From: Geodermatophilus normandii
GTDB lineage: Bacteria; Actinomycetota; Actinomycetes; Mycobacteriales; Geodermatophilaceae
DNA: 64,000 nt
NCBI RefSeq assembly: GCF_003182485.1
Contig: NZ_QGTX01000001.1
Span: 992,001 to 1,056,000, forward strand
Direction of reading: 5' to 3'
This document shows, piece after piece, positions 25,527-34,927 of the stretch (position 1 is its first letter; every line of letters starts with the position of its first letter). The notes beneath the pieces were generated by a model. The model made no database searches and had not been told where the DNA came from. It saw nothing but the letters and a program-made list of their open reading frames with translations. The translations under genes and the position numbers were made by a program.

Positions 25527-26195
25527 ATGAAAGGCGAGACGGCGTCCCGGCGGCGCGACCGCCGGGACTCGAGGTGGGACGAGCACCGCCGTGCGCGCCG
25601 CGAGCAGCTGGTCGACGCCACCGTCGCCGCCGTCGGCAAGCACGGCGCGGGCGTGGGCATGGACGAGATCGCCGCGGAGGCGGGGACGAGCAAGACCGTC
25701 GTCTACCGCCACTTCGCCGACCGCAGCGAGCTCTACGTCGCCGTCTGCAACCGCGTGGCGGCCCAGCTCACCGAGAAGCTGCGCGCGGCGATGACCAGCA
25801 CCGGCCACCCGCGCGGGATGGTCGCGGCCGCGGTCGAGACCTACCTGGCCTTCCTCGAGGCCGACCCCGAGCTCTACCGCTTCGTCGTCGCCCACCCGCT
25901 GCTGGACCGGCCGGTGGACGCCGACCCGGTCAGCACGCTGTCCGACCTGGTCGGCGCCGAGGCCGCGGCGCTCGTGGCCGTCGCCCTGCGGCAGGCCGGC
26001 CGCGACGACGCCGCCGCCGCGCCCTGGGGCCACGGCCTGGTCGGCCTGGTCCGCGCCGCCGCCGACTGGTGGCTGCGCGCCGAGCGTCCGATGCCCCGGG
26101 CCGACCTCGCCGCCCACCTCACCGAACTCGCCTGGGCCGGGCTGCGCGGCCTGGTCCCCGACGACACCGTCCACCCTCCCGAGGAGAACGAGTGA
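25527..26195 (+). CDS. TetR-family transcriptional regulator
   Basis: 222 residues. The N-terminal HTH is clear: REQLVDATVAAVGKHGAGVG then MDEIAAEAGTSKTVVYRHF near residues 28-68. The C-terminal ligand pocket is not assignable, but flanking genes suggest an acyl-CoA ligand. The ATG lies 3 bases after a 25-base palindrome, likely its own operator, and the GTGA overlap with the acyl-CoA oxidase puts both in one transcript. Confidence 0.92.
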   Translation: MKGETASRRRDRRDSRWDEHRRARREQLVDATVAAVGKHGAGVGMDEIAAEAGTSKTVVYRHFADRSELYVAVCNRVAAQLTEKLRAAMTSTGHPRGMVAAAVETYLAFLEADPELYRFVVAHPLLDRPVDADPVSTLSDLVGAEAAALVAVALRQAGRDDAAAAPWGHGLVGLVRAAADWWLRAERPMPRADLAAHLTELAWAGLRGLVPDDTVHPPEENE

Positions 26196-28282
26196 CCTCC
26201 ACCCTGCCCCGCACCGTGGACCCGGCCTGCCTGCAGGAGGTCCTCGACGGACGGTGGGCGCACGTGCGCCGCGACGCCCGGGAGCAGCTCGGCGACCCGG
26301 AGTACGCGCCGGTCTACGGCGAGTCGGTGCAGGAGGCGCGCGAGCGGGTCACCCGGCTGGCCGGGGAGCTGGCCGCCACCGGCCGCGTCGGCCTGGGCTT
26401 CCCGAAGGAGTACGGCGGCGAGGCCGACGCCGGCGGCTCGGTGACCTCGATCGAGATGCTGGCCTACGGCGACCTGTCGCTGATGGTCAAGGCCGGCGTC
26501 CAGTGGGGGCTGTTCGGCGGCGCCGTCCAGCTGCTCGGGACCAGGCGCCACCACGACGCGTACCTGCCCGACATCATGAGCTTCGCGCTGCCCGGCTGCT
26601 TCGCCATGACCGAGACCGGCCACGGCTCCGACGTCCAGCAGCTGCGCACCACGTGCACCTACGACCCCGACACGCGGACGTTCGACCTGCACACCCCGCA
26701 CGAGGCCGCGCGCAAGGACTACATCGGCAACGCGGCGAAGGACGGGCGGATGGCGGTCGTCTTCGCCCAGCTGGTCACCCAGGGGGAACCGCGCGGCGTG
26801 CACGCCTGGCTGGTGCCGATCCGCGACGAGGACGGCAACCCGGTGCCCGGGGTCACCATCGGCGACGACGGCCCGAAGGCCGGCCTGCTCGGCGTCGACA
26901 ACGGCCGGCTCACCTTCGACCACGTCCGCGTGCCGCGGGAGATGCTGCTCGACCGCTACGGCCAGGTCGCCGAGGACGGCACCTACACGTCGAGCATCGA
27001 GAACGAGACCCGCCGCTTCTTCACCATGCTCGGCACCCTGGTCCGCGGCCGGGTGAGCGTGGGCGGCTCGGCCGGCTCGGCGACCCGGATGGCCCTCGAC
27101 ATCGCCGTCCGCTACGGCGACGTCCGGCGCCAGTTCGCCGCCCCCGGCCGCGACCGGGAGATCGTGCTCAACGACTACCTGGTCCACCAGCGCAAGCTGC
27201 TCCCCGCCCTGGCCACCTCCTACGCGCTGGCGTTCGCGCAGGAGGAGCTGGTCGGCACGATGCACGACGTCCAGACGGCGGTGCACGAGCACGGCGAGGC
27301 GGTCGACGAGGCCGCCCAGCGCGAGCTGGAGTCCCGCGCCGCCGGGCTCAAGGTCGCCAACACCTGGCACGCCACCCGCACCATCCAGACGTGCCGCGAG
27401 GCCTGCGGTGGTGCCGGCTACCTGGCGGAGAACCGGCTGCCGCAGCTCAAGGCCGACACCGACGTGTTCACCACGTTCGAGGGCGACAACACCGTCCTCC
27501 TGCAGCTGGTCGCCAAGGGCCTGCTCACCGGCTACCGGGACGCCTTCGGCTCCCTCGACGGCTGGGGCCGGGTCGCCTTCGTCGCCGACCTGGTCCGCGA
27601 GGCCGTCCTCGAGCGGACGGCGGCCCGCGGCCTCATCGCCCGGCTGGTCGACGCCGTTCCCGGCCGCGACGACGACGTCCCGCTCCGGGACCGCGGCTGG
27701 CAGCTGCGGATGTTCGAGTTCCGCGAGAAGCACACGCTCGAGGGCGCCATCCGCCGGCTGCGCCGCAACGCCGCCACGGCGTCGTCGCCCACCCACCCGA
27801 TGGAGCCGTTCGCGGTGTTCAACAGCGTCCAGGACCACGTGCTGCGCACCGCGCAGGCGCACGTCGACCGGATCGTGCTGGAGGCGTTCGTCGCCGGGAT
27901 CGAGCGGGCCGCCGACCCGGGCGCGCGGGCGCTGCTCGACACGCTGTGCGACCTGTACGCGCTGTCGACGATCGAGGCGGACAAGGGCTGGTTCCTCGAG
28001 CACGGGCAGCTCACCGCGGCCCGGTCCAAGGCGCTGACCGGCACGGTGAACGCCCTGCTCGGCGAGCTGCGGCCGCACATGGTGACGCTCGTCGACGGCT
28101 TCGGGATCCCGCACGTGTGGAAGAACGCGGCGATCCTCGAGGAGGAGGCGGGCCGCCAGGAGGCGATGCACCGGGAGGACACGGCCGCCCAGGACGCCCG
28201 CCTGCGGGCCGCCGGTGACACGGCCCCCGGCGGCAGCCGCGACGACACCGCCACCTCCGTGGACGTGCCCCCGGGTCAGTGA
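26192..28282 (+). CDS. acyl-CoA oxidase/dehydrogenase (ACOX-like)
   Basis: 696-residue flavoprotein that oxidises acyl-CoA to trans-2-enoyl-CoA. Length and motifs favour the oxidase branch over a ~390-residue dehydrogenase. FAMTETGHGSDVQQLRTT near residue 140 is the flavin-binding motif, CREACGGAGYLAENRLPQL near 400 the C-terminal flavin contact, and FTTFEGDNTVLLQLVAKG near 425 contains the expected catalytic glutamate. A C-terminal acyl-CoA-oxidase domain follows. It differs from mycobacterial FadE5 (611 residues), which sits near fadA2 in that genus. Oxidase versus dehydrogenase chemistry needs assay. Confidence 0.88.
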   Translation: MTSTLPRTVDPACLQEVLDGRWAHVRRDAREQLGDPEYAPVYGESVQEARERVTRLAGELAATGRVGLGFPKEYGGEADAGGSVTSIEMLAYGDLSLMVKAGVQWGLFGGAVQLLGTRRHHDAYLPDIMSFALPGCFAMTETGHGSDVQQLRTTCTYDPDTRTFDLHTPHEAARKDYIGNAAKDGRMAVVFAQLVTQGEPRGVHAWLVPIRDEDGNPVPGVTIGDDGPKAGLLGVDNGRLTFDHVRVPREMLLDRYGQVAEDGTYTSSIENETRRFFTMLGTLVRGRVSVGGSAGSATRMALDIAVRYGDVRRQFAAPGRDREIVLNDYLVHQRKLLPALATSYALAFAQEELVGTMHDVQTAVHEHGEAVDEAAQRELESRAAGLKVANTWHATRTIQTCREACGGAGYLAENRLPQLKADTDVFTTFEGDNTVLLQLVAKGLLTGYRDAFGSLDGWGRVAFVADLVREAVLERTAARGLIARLVDAVPGRDDDVPLRDRGWQLRMFEFREKHTLEGAIRRLRRNAATASSPTHPMEPFAVFNSVQDHVLRTAQAHVDRIVLEAFVAGIERAADPGARALLDTLCDLYALSTIEADKGWFLEHGQLTAARSKALTGTVNALLGELRPHMVTLVDGFGIPHVWKNAAILEEEAGRQEAMHREDTAAQDARLRAAGDTAPGGSRDDTATSVDVPPGQ

Positions 28283-28346
28283 TCCGGAACGGACCGGGTG
28301 GGGCGACTGCCCGCCCGGTCCGGTCCTGGCGGGAGGATGGGCGTTC

Positions 28347-29075
28347 GTGAGCACCCTCGCCGCGGCCGCCGAGACGCTGCGGATCCCCGCCGCCGTCGAC
28401 CTCGCCGCGATCGTCGTGGGCGCGCTCACCGGGGGCCTGCTCGCCGCGCGCGAGGGCTTCGCCGTCTCCGGTGTCCTGCTGCTCGCCGTGAGCGGCGGGC
28501 TCGGCGGCGGCCTGATCCGCGACGTCCTGCTCGCCTCGGGCCCGCCGGTGGCGCTGACCAACCGCGCCTACCTGCCCACGGTCGCCATCACCGCGATGGT
28601 CACCTTCTACTTCTCCGGCTGGCTGTCCCGGCTGACCCGCCTGCTCGTGGTGCTCGACGCGGTCACCCTGGGCCTGTTCACCGTGATCGGCGCGCAGAAG
28701 GCCCAGCTCGCCGGCCTGCCCAGCGCCTCGGTCGTCTTCATCGGGACCCTGACGGCGGTCGGCGGGGCGGTGATCCGCGACGTGCTGCTGGCCCGGCGCG
28801 CCGACATCGTGCAGCCGGGGCCCTACAACGCCGTCGCCGCGCTGCTGGGCGCCACGGCGCTCACCGTGCTCGCCGGCCCGCTCGGCCTCGCCCCGATCCC
28901 CGTGGCGCTGGTGGTGATCGTGCTGGTCGCGGTGCTGCGGGTGCTGTCGGTGTGGCGCGGCTGGGAGGCGCCGGTCGCCGTCGACCTGCCCGACCGGGCC
29001 CGCCAGCGGCTGAGCCGCGACCGGTCCGGGCGGCCGGACGGCAGACGCCGGGCGCTGCGCCGCCGGGTGCGCTGA
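28347..29075 (+). CDS. trimeric intracellular cation channel-like protein (UPF0126/YicG family)
   Basis: 242-residue membrane protein with seven hydrophobic segments arranged as two similar halves. Each half carries the family motif: SGGLGGGLIRDVLL near residue 48 and TAVGGAVIRDVLLARR near 133. Bacterial members form cation-permeable trimers or have been linked to glycine uptake; the ion here is unknown. The C-terminal ~35 residues are Arg-rich and cytoplasmic. GTG start with GGGAGGA about 11 bases upstream. No functional link to neighbours is evident. Confidence 0.85.
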   Translation: MSTLAAAAETLRIPAAVDLAAIVVGALTGGLLAAREGFAVSGVLLLAVSGGLGGGLIRDVLLASGPPVALTNRAYLPTVAITAMVTFYFSGWLSRLTRLLVVLDAVTLGLFTVIGAQKAQLAGLPSASVVFIGTLTAVGGAVIRDVLLARRADIVQPGPYNAVAALLGATALTVLAGPLGLAPIPVALVVIVLVAVLRVLSVWRGWEAPVAVDLPDRARQRLSRDRSGRPDGRRRALRRRVR

Positions 29076-29093
29076 GGGAGCGGCGCCAGCAGG

Positions 29094-30326
29094 ATGGGCG
29101 GCATGCCCGAGCGCGAGCACGACGTCGTCCTCTTCGGGGCCACCGGCTTCGTCGGCCGCCTGGTCGCCGCCTACCTGGCCCAGGCCGCGCCGCCGGACCT
29201 GCGGATCGCACTGGCCGGCCGCTCGCGGGAGAAGCTGGTCGCGGTCGCCGGCGGCCTGCCCGCCTCGTCGCGGCACTGGCCCCTGGTCGAGGCCGACACC
29301 GGCGACCCGGCGTCGGTGACCCGCATGGCGGAGAGCACGCGCGTGCTCGTCACCACGGTCGGGCCCTACCAGCGCTACGGCCTGCCGGTCGTGGAGGCCT
29401 GCGCGCGGGCGGGCACGCACTACGCCGACCTCACCGGCGAGGTGCTGTTCGTGCGGGAGGCCATCGACCGCTGCGACGCGATCGCCCGGGAGACCGGCGC
29501 CCGGCTGGTGCACGCCGCCGGCTACGACTCCATCCCGTCGGACCTGTCGGTGTTCCTCCTGGCCGAGCGGGCCCGCCAGGACGGCGCCGGCGGGCTCACC
29601 GACGTCCGCCTCGTGGCCACTGTCCGCGGCGGGGTCAGCGGCGGCACCGTCGACTCGATGCGCGCGCAGGTCGAGTCCATGGCGACCGACCGCACGCTGC
29701 GGAAGGTCATCGGCGACCCCTACGCCCTCTCCCCCGACCGGGCCGCCGAGCCCGCCACCCGCCAGCCCCCGGACGCCATGCCCCCCGCGCTGGCCGCCGA
29801 GGGCCGGTGGACGGCGCCGTTCGTCATGGCGCCGTTCAACACCCGCATCGTGCGGCGCAGCAACGCGCTGCAGGAGTGGGCCTACGGGCGCGGCCTGCGC
29901 TACGGCGAGTCGATGAGCACCGGCCGTGGCATCCCCGGCGTCCTGACCGCCGCCGGCGTCACCACCGGCCTGGCGGCTGCCTTCGGCGCGATGGCGTTCG
30001 CGCCGACGCGCGCCCTGCTCGACCGCGTGCTGCCCGCGCCCGGCAGCGGGCCGAGCGAGTCGGCCCGGGAGAGGGGCTTCTTCCGGATGATCGTCGACGC
30101 CGACACCGAGAGCGGGCGGCGCTACCGCGCCACCGCGGCCGGGAAGGGCGACCCCGGTTACGCGGCGACGTCGGTCATGCTCGGCGAGGCCGCGCTCGCG
30201 CTGGCCCTCGACGAGGACCGGCTGCCGCGGCGGGCGGGGTCGCTGACCCCCTCGACGGCGCTGGGCAACGTGCTGGTGGAGCGGCTGCGCGCCGCCGGGC
30301 ACACCTACGAGGTCACGGCCCTGTAG
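29094..30326 (+). CDS. saccharopine-dehydrogenase-like / trans-acting enoyl reductase family protein
   Basis: 410 residues with N-terminal Rossmann fold VVLFGATGFVGRLVAAYLAQ and TTVGPYQRYGLPVVEACARA near residue 90. This is the family of mycobacterial Rv2449c and the trans-acting enoyl reductase Rv2953. The middle RGGVSGGTVDSMRAQVE and C-terminal DPGYAATSVMLGEAALALA blocks are conserved. Starts at 29094 and 29103 (both ATG) are possible. The 3' end runs into the structured repeat. Substrate is unassigned; an NAD(P)-linked role in lipid metabolism is inferred. Confidence 0.85.
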   Translation: MGGMPEREHDVVLFGATGFVGRLVAAYLAQAAPPDLRIALAGRSREKLVAVAGGLPASSRHWPLVEADTGDPASVTRMAESTRVLVTTVGPYQRYGLPVVEACARAGTHYADLTGEVLFVREAIDRCDAIARETGARLVHAAGYDSIPSDLSVFLLAERARQDGAGGLTDVRLVATVRGGVSGGTVDSMRAQVESMATDRTLRKVIGDPYALSPDRAAEPATRQPPDAMPPALAAEGRWTAPFVMAPFNTRIVRRSNALQEWAYGRGLRYGESMSTGRGIPGVLTAAGVTTGLAAAFGAMAFAPTRALLDRVLPAPGSGPSESARERGFFRMIVDADTESGRRYRATAAGKGDPGYAATSVMLGEAALALALDEDRLPRRAGSLTPSTALGNVLVERLRAAGHTYEVTAL

Positions 30327-30340
30327 GGGCTGTCGCCGGG

Positions 30341-30437
30341 GAGTGGGGCCCGGAGGGTCCCGCGAGGAGGCGACGAAGGGGCTCAGCGACGCCGGGGACG
30401 GCTCCCGGCCGCGGTGCGGTCCGGGAGGACCGCAGTG
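30341..30437 (+). repeat. structured intergenic element, copy A
   Basis: Lies between two convergent genes and abuts the TGA of the SpoIIE gene. Read from that stop (minus strand) it has hairpin 1, TGCGGTCC-TCCC-GGACCGCA (30415-30434), then blocks CCGCGGCC, GCCGTCCCCGGC and GCTGAGCCCCT. A block of 26 bases shared with copy B follows and contains hairpin 2, GGGACCC-TCC-GGGCCCC (30345-30361, one mismatch). Copy B at 61127-61228 is inverted and has the same order, with a different hairpin-1 stem but the same TCCC loop. Confidence 0.85.
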
Positions 30438-33179
30438 TCACCGGACACGGACGGCGAGCAGCGCGACGTCGTCCTCGGCGCCGGGCAGGAACATCCGCCC
30501 GAGCACGCGGTCGCAGAGCTCGTCGAGCGGCAGGTCGCCGTACTCCTCCAGGGCGGCGACCAGCGCGGCGGTGCCGGCGTCGAGGTCGCGGTCGCGGCGC
30601 TCGACGAGGCCGTCGGTGAACAGCAGCACCGTGCTGCCGCGGGGCAGCCCGCAGGAGTGGTCGGTGCGCGGCCGGGCCGGGTCCACACCCAGCAGCAGGT
30701 CCGCCGTCCCCGGGTCGAGGACCCGCACGCTCTCGCCGGGCAGCACCAGCACCGGCGGCGGGTGGCCGGCGCTCGACCAGCGCAGCACCGCCTCGTCCCC
30801 CGTGCCGTCCCCCGCGCCCTGCTCGAGCCGGGCGACCACCGCGGTGGCCATCGCGTCCAGGGCCAGCCCGGCGGCCGCGCGGTCGAGCCCGGCCAGCACC
30901 TGCGCCGGTGAGCCGCCGCCGGCGTAGCCGATGCCCCGGAGCAGGCCGCGCAGCTGGCCCATCGCCGCCGCGGCGTAGCGGTCGTGCCCGACGACGTCGC
31001 CGATCGCGAGCACGACCGCCCCACCGGGCTCGACGAACGCGTCGTACCAGTCGCCGCCGATCTCGGCGCCCTCCGAGGCCGGCACGTACCGGACGACGAT
31101 CTCGCAGCCCTCGGGCCGGGGCGGCGCGGTGAGCATGCTGTGCTGCAGGGCGTCGGCGAGGTCGCGCTGCTGCTCGTACAGCCGGGCGGCCTGCAGCGCC
31201 AGCCCGGCGCGGCGGCCGACCTCGACCGCCGTCTCGATCTCACCCGGCGTGTGCGGGCCGCGCTCGGCTCCGTTGGCGGTGCCCAGGGCGCCGATGACCC
31301 GTCCCGCCGCCACCAGCGGCACGATCAGCGCCGAGCGGGGCTCCAGCCGCAGCAGCGTCTCCCGGTCGGCGAGGTCGGGGAGGGAGCGCGCGATGCGGTC
31401 CGCGTCGAGCTCCGGCAGGACCAGCGGCCGCCCGGTGCGCGTGACCACCCGCGCGGCGTGCTCGTCGCTCATGCCCCGGGTCATCGCGTGCACGTAGTCG
31501 GCGACGTCGGCGCGGCGGGCCGGGTCGCGGTGCGCCCAGGCCACCTCCTGCAGCCGGCCCTGCTCCTCGGTGACGACGATCCAGCACCAGTCCGCGAGCG
31601 CGGGCACGACGATGTCGGCCAGCCGGTCGAGCTGCTCACCGATGTCGAGGCTGCCCGAGAGGACCCGGCCGGCGTCGGCCAGCAGCTGCAGCCGCTGGTT
31701 GGCCTCGGCCATCGCGGCGACGGCGGCGGCCCGCTCGTCCTCCGACCGCAGCCGGGAGACGCTCAGCGCGATCTGCGCGGTCAGGGCCTCGAGCAGCTCG
31801 ACGTCGTCGGCGGCGAAGGCGTGGTCGGTGTCCCAGGTGACCACGAAGCTGCCCAGCGGCCGGCCCTCCACCTGCAGCGGCAGCGCGGCGATCGCCCGCA
31901 GGCCCAGCGCGGCACCGACCTCGGCCATCCGCGGGAAGCGGGCGACGGCCTCGTCGAGGTCGGCGAACAGGAGCCGCTCACCGTGCCGGGCGGCGTACTG
32001 GGTGGGCAGCTCGTCGTCGAGCTCGACGACCACCGCGTCGAGCGGCAGGTCCACCTGTGCCTCGGCGGCCGCGGCGGCGACGGTGTCGGCCAGTCCGCGG
32101 GCGAGGTGCACGCGCAGCAGCCCGGTGCCGTCGAGGACGGCCAGCGCGCTGGAGAAGGCCCCGAGGACCCGGGCGCCGCGCAGCGCGATCTCGGCCAGCT
32201 CCGCCGGCGCGGTGGCGTTGGCCAGCTGGGCGGCGACCTCCGCGACGGCGGCGGCCCGCTGCACGGCGGCCATCCGGCGGGCGGCCTCGGCCCGGGCATC
32301 GGTGACGTCCACGACCGTGCCCAGCACCCGCACCCGCTCACCGCGCACGTCGCGCACCACCCTGCCGCGGGACACGGTCCACCGCACCGTGCCGTCGGCG
32401 TGCAGGGCGCGCGCCTCGACGGCGTACTCCCCGGGACCGGCGAGCGCCTCGGCCATGGCGGTCCGCACGGCCTCGTGGTCGTCGGCGTGGATCCGCTCGG
32501 CGAGCATGCTGTCGAGGTCGGTGATCTCCAGGGGCCCCTCGATGCCGTGCACCGCCGCGCAGCGCTCGTCCCAGTGCAGCACGCCGTTGCGCAGGTCGTA
32601 CTCCCAGATCCCGACCGCGCTGGCCTCCAGGGCGACGTCGAGCCGGGCGAGGGAGGCACCGATCGCCGAGCGCGCGGCGGCGAGCTCCAGCTCGGCGACC
32701 ACGGCAGAGGCGAGGTGCTCGAGCAGCGCGACGTCGTCGTCCTGCCAGGTCCGCGGCGCGGGGTCGTAGACGGCGAGGGCGCCCACCACCCGGCCCGAGG
32801 CCGAGACCAGCGGCGCGCCGAGGTAGGCGACGACCTCGCCGGAGGTGACGGCGGACAGCCCGGCCAGCGTCTCGTCGGCCCGCGCGTCGGGCACGGCCAG
32901 CGCCCGGCCCTCGCGGACGATGCGCTCGGAGAAGGCGCCGGTGAGCAGCGCGCGGCCGCCGACGACGCCCGGCGGCAGGCCGTGCCCGCCGACGACGATG
33001 TCGCGGACGGTGAACAGCGTGACCTTCGCGTGGCCGGCACCGAGCAGCCGCGCCGCCAGCCCCGACAGCCTGTCGTAGGCCGCCGGGCCGGGCACCTCGA
33101 CGAAGAGCCGGCGGGCGGCGGCGACGCGGTGCGGGTCCTGCAGGTCGTCGACGGCCGGGGACGGCTGGGGCACGGTCAC
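30438..33179 (-). CDS. GAF/PAS-sensor SpoIIE-type protein phosphatase
   Basis: About 914 residues. The order is an N-terminal GAF (VTLFTVRDIVVGGHG, VVAYLGAPLVSASG), a PAS with PAC (VGIWEYDLRNGVLHWDERC, VRVLGTVVDVTDARAEAARR), two further GAF-like domains, then a C-terminal PP2C/SpoIIE domain. The phosphatase motifs are intact: EIGGDWYDAF, LAIGDVVGHDRYAAAAMG, SSAGHPPPVLVLP, LLFTDGLVERRDRDLD and EDDVALLAVR. Such proteins dephosphorylate anti-anti-sigma factors. Start is GTG at 33179 or GTG at 33173, both following AGGAGG. Divergent from the EAL gene. Confidence 0.88.
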   Translation of the reverse strand: MTVPQPSPAVDDLQDPHRVAAARRLFVEVPGPAAYDRLSGLAARLLGAGHAKVTLFTVRDIVVGGHGLPPGVVGGRALLTGAFSERIVREGRALAVPDARADETLAGLSAVTSGEVVAYLGAPLVSASGRVVGALAVYDPAPRTWQDDDVALLEHLASAVVAELELAAARSAIGASLARLDVALEASAVGIWEYDLRNGVLHWDERCAAVHGIEGPLEITDLDSMLAERIHADDHEAVRTAMAEALAGPGEYAVEARALHADGTVRWTVSRGRVVRDVRGERVRVLGTVVDVTDARAEAARRMAAVQRAAAVAEVAAQLANATAPAELAEIALRGARVLGAFSSALAVLDGTGLLRVHLARGLADTVAAAAAEAQVDLPLDAVVVELDDELPTQYAARHGERLLFADLDEAVARFPRMAEVGAALGLRAIAALPLQVEGRPLGSFVVTWDTDHAFAADDVELLEALTAQIALSVSRLRSEDERAAAVAAMAEANQRLQLLADAGRVLSGSLDIGEQLDRLADIVVPALADWCWIVVTEEQGRLQEVAWAHRDPARRADVADYVHAMTRGMSDEHAARVVTRTGRPLVLPELDADRIARSLPDLADRETLLRLEPRSALIVPLVAAGRVIGALGTANGAERGPHTPGEIETAVEVGRRAGLALQAARLYEQQRDLADALQHSMLTAPPRPEGCEIVVRYVPASEGAEIGGDWYDAFVEPGGAVVLAIGDVVGHDRYAAAAMGQLRGLLRGIGYAGGGSPAQVLAGLDRAAAGLALDAMATAVVARLEQGAGDGTGDEAVLRWSSAGHPPPVLVLPGESVRVLDPGTADLLLGVDPARPRTDHSCGLPRGSTVLLFTDGLVERRDRDLDAGTAALVAALEEYGDLPLDELCDRVLGRMFLPGAEDDVALLAVRVR

Positions 33180-33334
33180 GGCCCTCCTCGTCCGGACGCG
33201 GCCCGGACGGCCGCAGCCGACCATGCTGCCACGGGCGGCGGCCGGACGGACGGCGCCGTCCGCAGCCGCGCGGGTCGTCCCCGCCCGGGTGAGGCTCCCC
33301 GCCGGTGGGCTCGTGCCCGGGGAGCCGGGGGTCG

Positions 33335-34441
33335 ATGGCCCGTCCCATGACGGGGATGCTGACGCGGCGGCTGCCGGACTGCCGCCCCCTGCTGTCCGAC
33401 CCGGACGACCTCACGCTGGTGTTCCAGCCGATCGTCGACCTCGCGCGGGCCCGGGTGGCCGGCTACGAGGCGCTCTCGCGCTTCCCCGGCACCGCCGGCC
33501 CGGAGGTGTGGTTCGCCGCGGCCGCCGACGCCGGGCTCGCCGCCGAGCTCGAGGCGCTGGCCCTGCACAAGGCCCTGGCCGCCGTCCCCGACCTGCCGCC
33601 GGACACCTTCCTCACCGTCAACGTCGGCCCGCACCTGCTCGGCACCCGACCGGTGCAGGAGGCGCTCGCGACGCGGCCCGACCTGCGCCGCGTCGTCGTC
33701 GAGCTCACCGAGCACGCGCCCGTCTCCGACCTGTCCGCCCTGCGGGTGCAGGTCGCCGCGCTGCGCGCCCGCGGCGCGCTGGTCGCCCTCGACGACACCG
33801 GCTCCGGCTGGTCGGGTCTGCAGCAGCTGGCCGCCCTGCGCCCGCAGCTGGTCAAGCTCGACCGGTCCCTGGTGGCCGGCGTCGACAGCGACCCGGTGCG
33901 GATGGCCCTCGCCGAGATGGTCGGCGAGTTCGCCGGCCGCATCGACGCCTGGCTGCTCGCCGAGGGCATCGAGACCCGCGGCGAGCTGGCCGCGTTCTGC
34001 CGGATCGGCGTCCCGCTGGCGCAGGGCTGGCTGCTCGGCCGCCCCGGCCCGGGGTTCGCGCCGCTGGCCCCCGACGTCGCCGCGCTGGTCCGCGGGCACA
34101 CCGCGCGCGCCCGGACGGCGTCGACCGTGGCGGGCCTGCTGCGCCCGGTCCGCCAGTCCGAGGTCACCGAGGCCTCCCCCGGCGTCCCCCCGGTCGTCCT
34201 CGTCGGGCCGCAGGGCGAGCCGCTGGCACTGCGGCTGGCCGACCCGCGCACCGGGCTGGCGCACACCGCCCCGGTCTCGCTGCGGGCGCACCCCACCGAC
34301 GACGTCACCGCCACCCTGCACCGGGCGCTCACCCGCTCGCCGGCCCAGCGCTTCGACCCCGTGGTCTGCACCGACGCCTCCGGCGCCGTCCTCGGCCTGC
34401 TGCGCGTCGAGGACCTGGCCTCCGCGGCCGCCGCCCGATGA
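33335..34441 (+). CDS. EAL-domain c-di-GMP phosphodiesterase with C-terminal CBS-like region
   Basis: About 368 residues. Catalytic EAL motifs are present: VFQPIVDLARARVAGYEALSR (EAL), TVNVGPHLL, VVELTEHAP, ALDDTGSGWSGL (the DDFGTG loop with Thr for Phe), KLDRSLVAG, AEGIETRGEL and AQGWLLG. All metal and general-base residues I can place are kept, so hydrolysis of c-di-GMP is likely. The last ~120 residues resemble a CBS-type sensory segment. Starts at 33305, 33335 and 33350 are possible. It is one of three c-di-GMP genes in the window. Confidence 0.85.
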   Translation: MARPMTGMLTRRLPDCRPLLSDPDDLTLVFQPIVDLARARVAGYEALSRFPGTAGPEVWFAAAADAGLAAELEALALHKALAAVPDLPPDTFLTVNVGPHLLGTRPVQEALATRPDLRRVVVELTEHAPVSDLSALRVQVAALRARGALVALDDTGSGWSGLQQLAALRPQLVKLDRSLVAGVDSDPVRMALAEMVGEFAGRIDAWLLAEGIETRGELAAFCRIGVPLAQGWLLGRPGPGFAPLAPDVAALVRGHTARARTASTVAGLLRPVRQSEVTEASPGVPPVVLVGPQGEPLALRLADPRTGLAHTAPVSLRAHPTDDVTATLHRALTRSPAQRFDPVVCTDASGAVLGLLRVEDLASAAAAR

Positions 34442-34927
34442 CCCCGCCGCCGGTCCGGGGGAGCGGTCCGCACGACCCGGGAGCGACCGGTGGAGACCTC
34501 CGCCTGAAGGGACGTCGTCCCCCGCCGCACCGCCCGCTGCACCGCCGCTGACGACGGCGGGGTCCTCGGCCAGGTCGCCGGGCACGCCGCCGTCGACCAC
34601 GGCCTCGCCGGGGTCGGTCCGGAGCCGGTCGCCGCCGGCTGCGCGCACATCCGCGCCGCCTGAGGCGCGGTCGCGCGGAGCGGCGATCCCCGAGCCGCCC
34701 CGCGGGAGCCTGGGACGGGTGGGACCGGGGTGTCGGCTGGGTGTGATCCGCCGCCTGGACTGGCCAGATGCGCCGTCGGCGTGTCACGGTGCCCCGGGCC
34801 GGCCCGTCCTGACGGGGACCGGTCCGTCCCGGGCGCCCGTCCGGGACGGCCGCCGCACCCCGCGGTCGGCACTCCCACACGGCGGCCCGCCGAGACCGCG
34901 CGGCCGCGACGTCCCGAGAGGAAACCC
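34442..34927. other. gene-free interval before HU
   Basis: 486 bases with no convincing intact gene on either strand. It holds a coding-like remnant at 34550-34663 and presumably the HU promoter. A ribosome-binding GAGAGGAAA precedes the HU start. No terminator hairpin of note was found after the EAL gene. Confidence 0.5.
34550..34663 (+). pseudogene. possible 3' remnant of a lost gene
   Basis: A 38-codon frame reads DDGGVLGQVAGHAAVDHGL through PEPVAAGCAHIRAA and ends at TGA. Almost every third base is G or C, like the real genes here, but no start or upstream continuation is seen and I do not recognise the family. It may be the tail of a deleted gene or chance. Confidence 0.3.

Noticed and set aside
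26192-28282. Assignment as FadE5 by analogy with the mycobacterial fadA2 region
   Set aside because: Length (696 residues) and the FAMTETGHGSD and FTTFEGDNTVLL motifs fit acyl-CoA oxidase-like proteins better than 611-residue FadE5.
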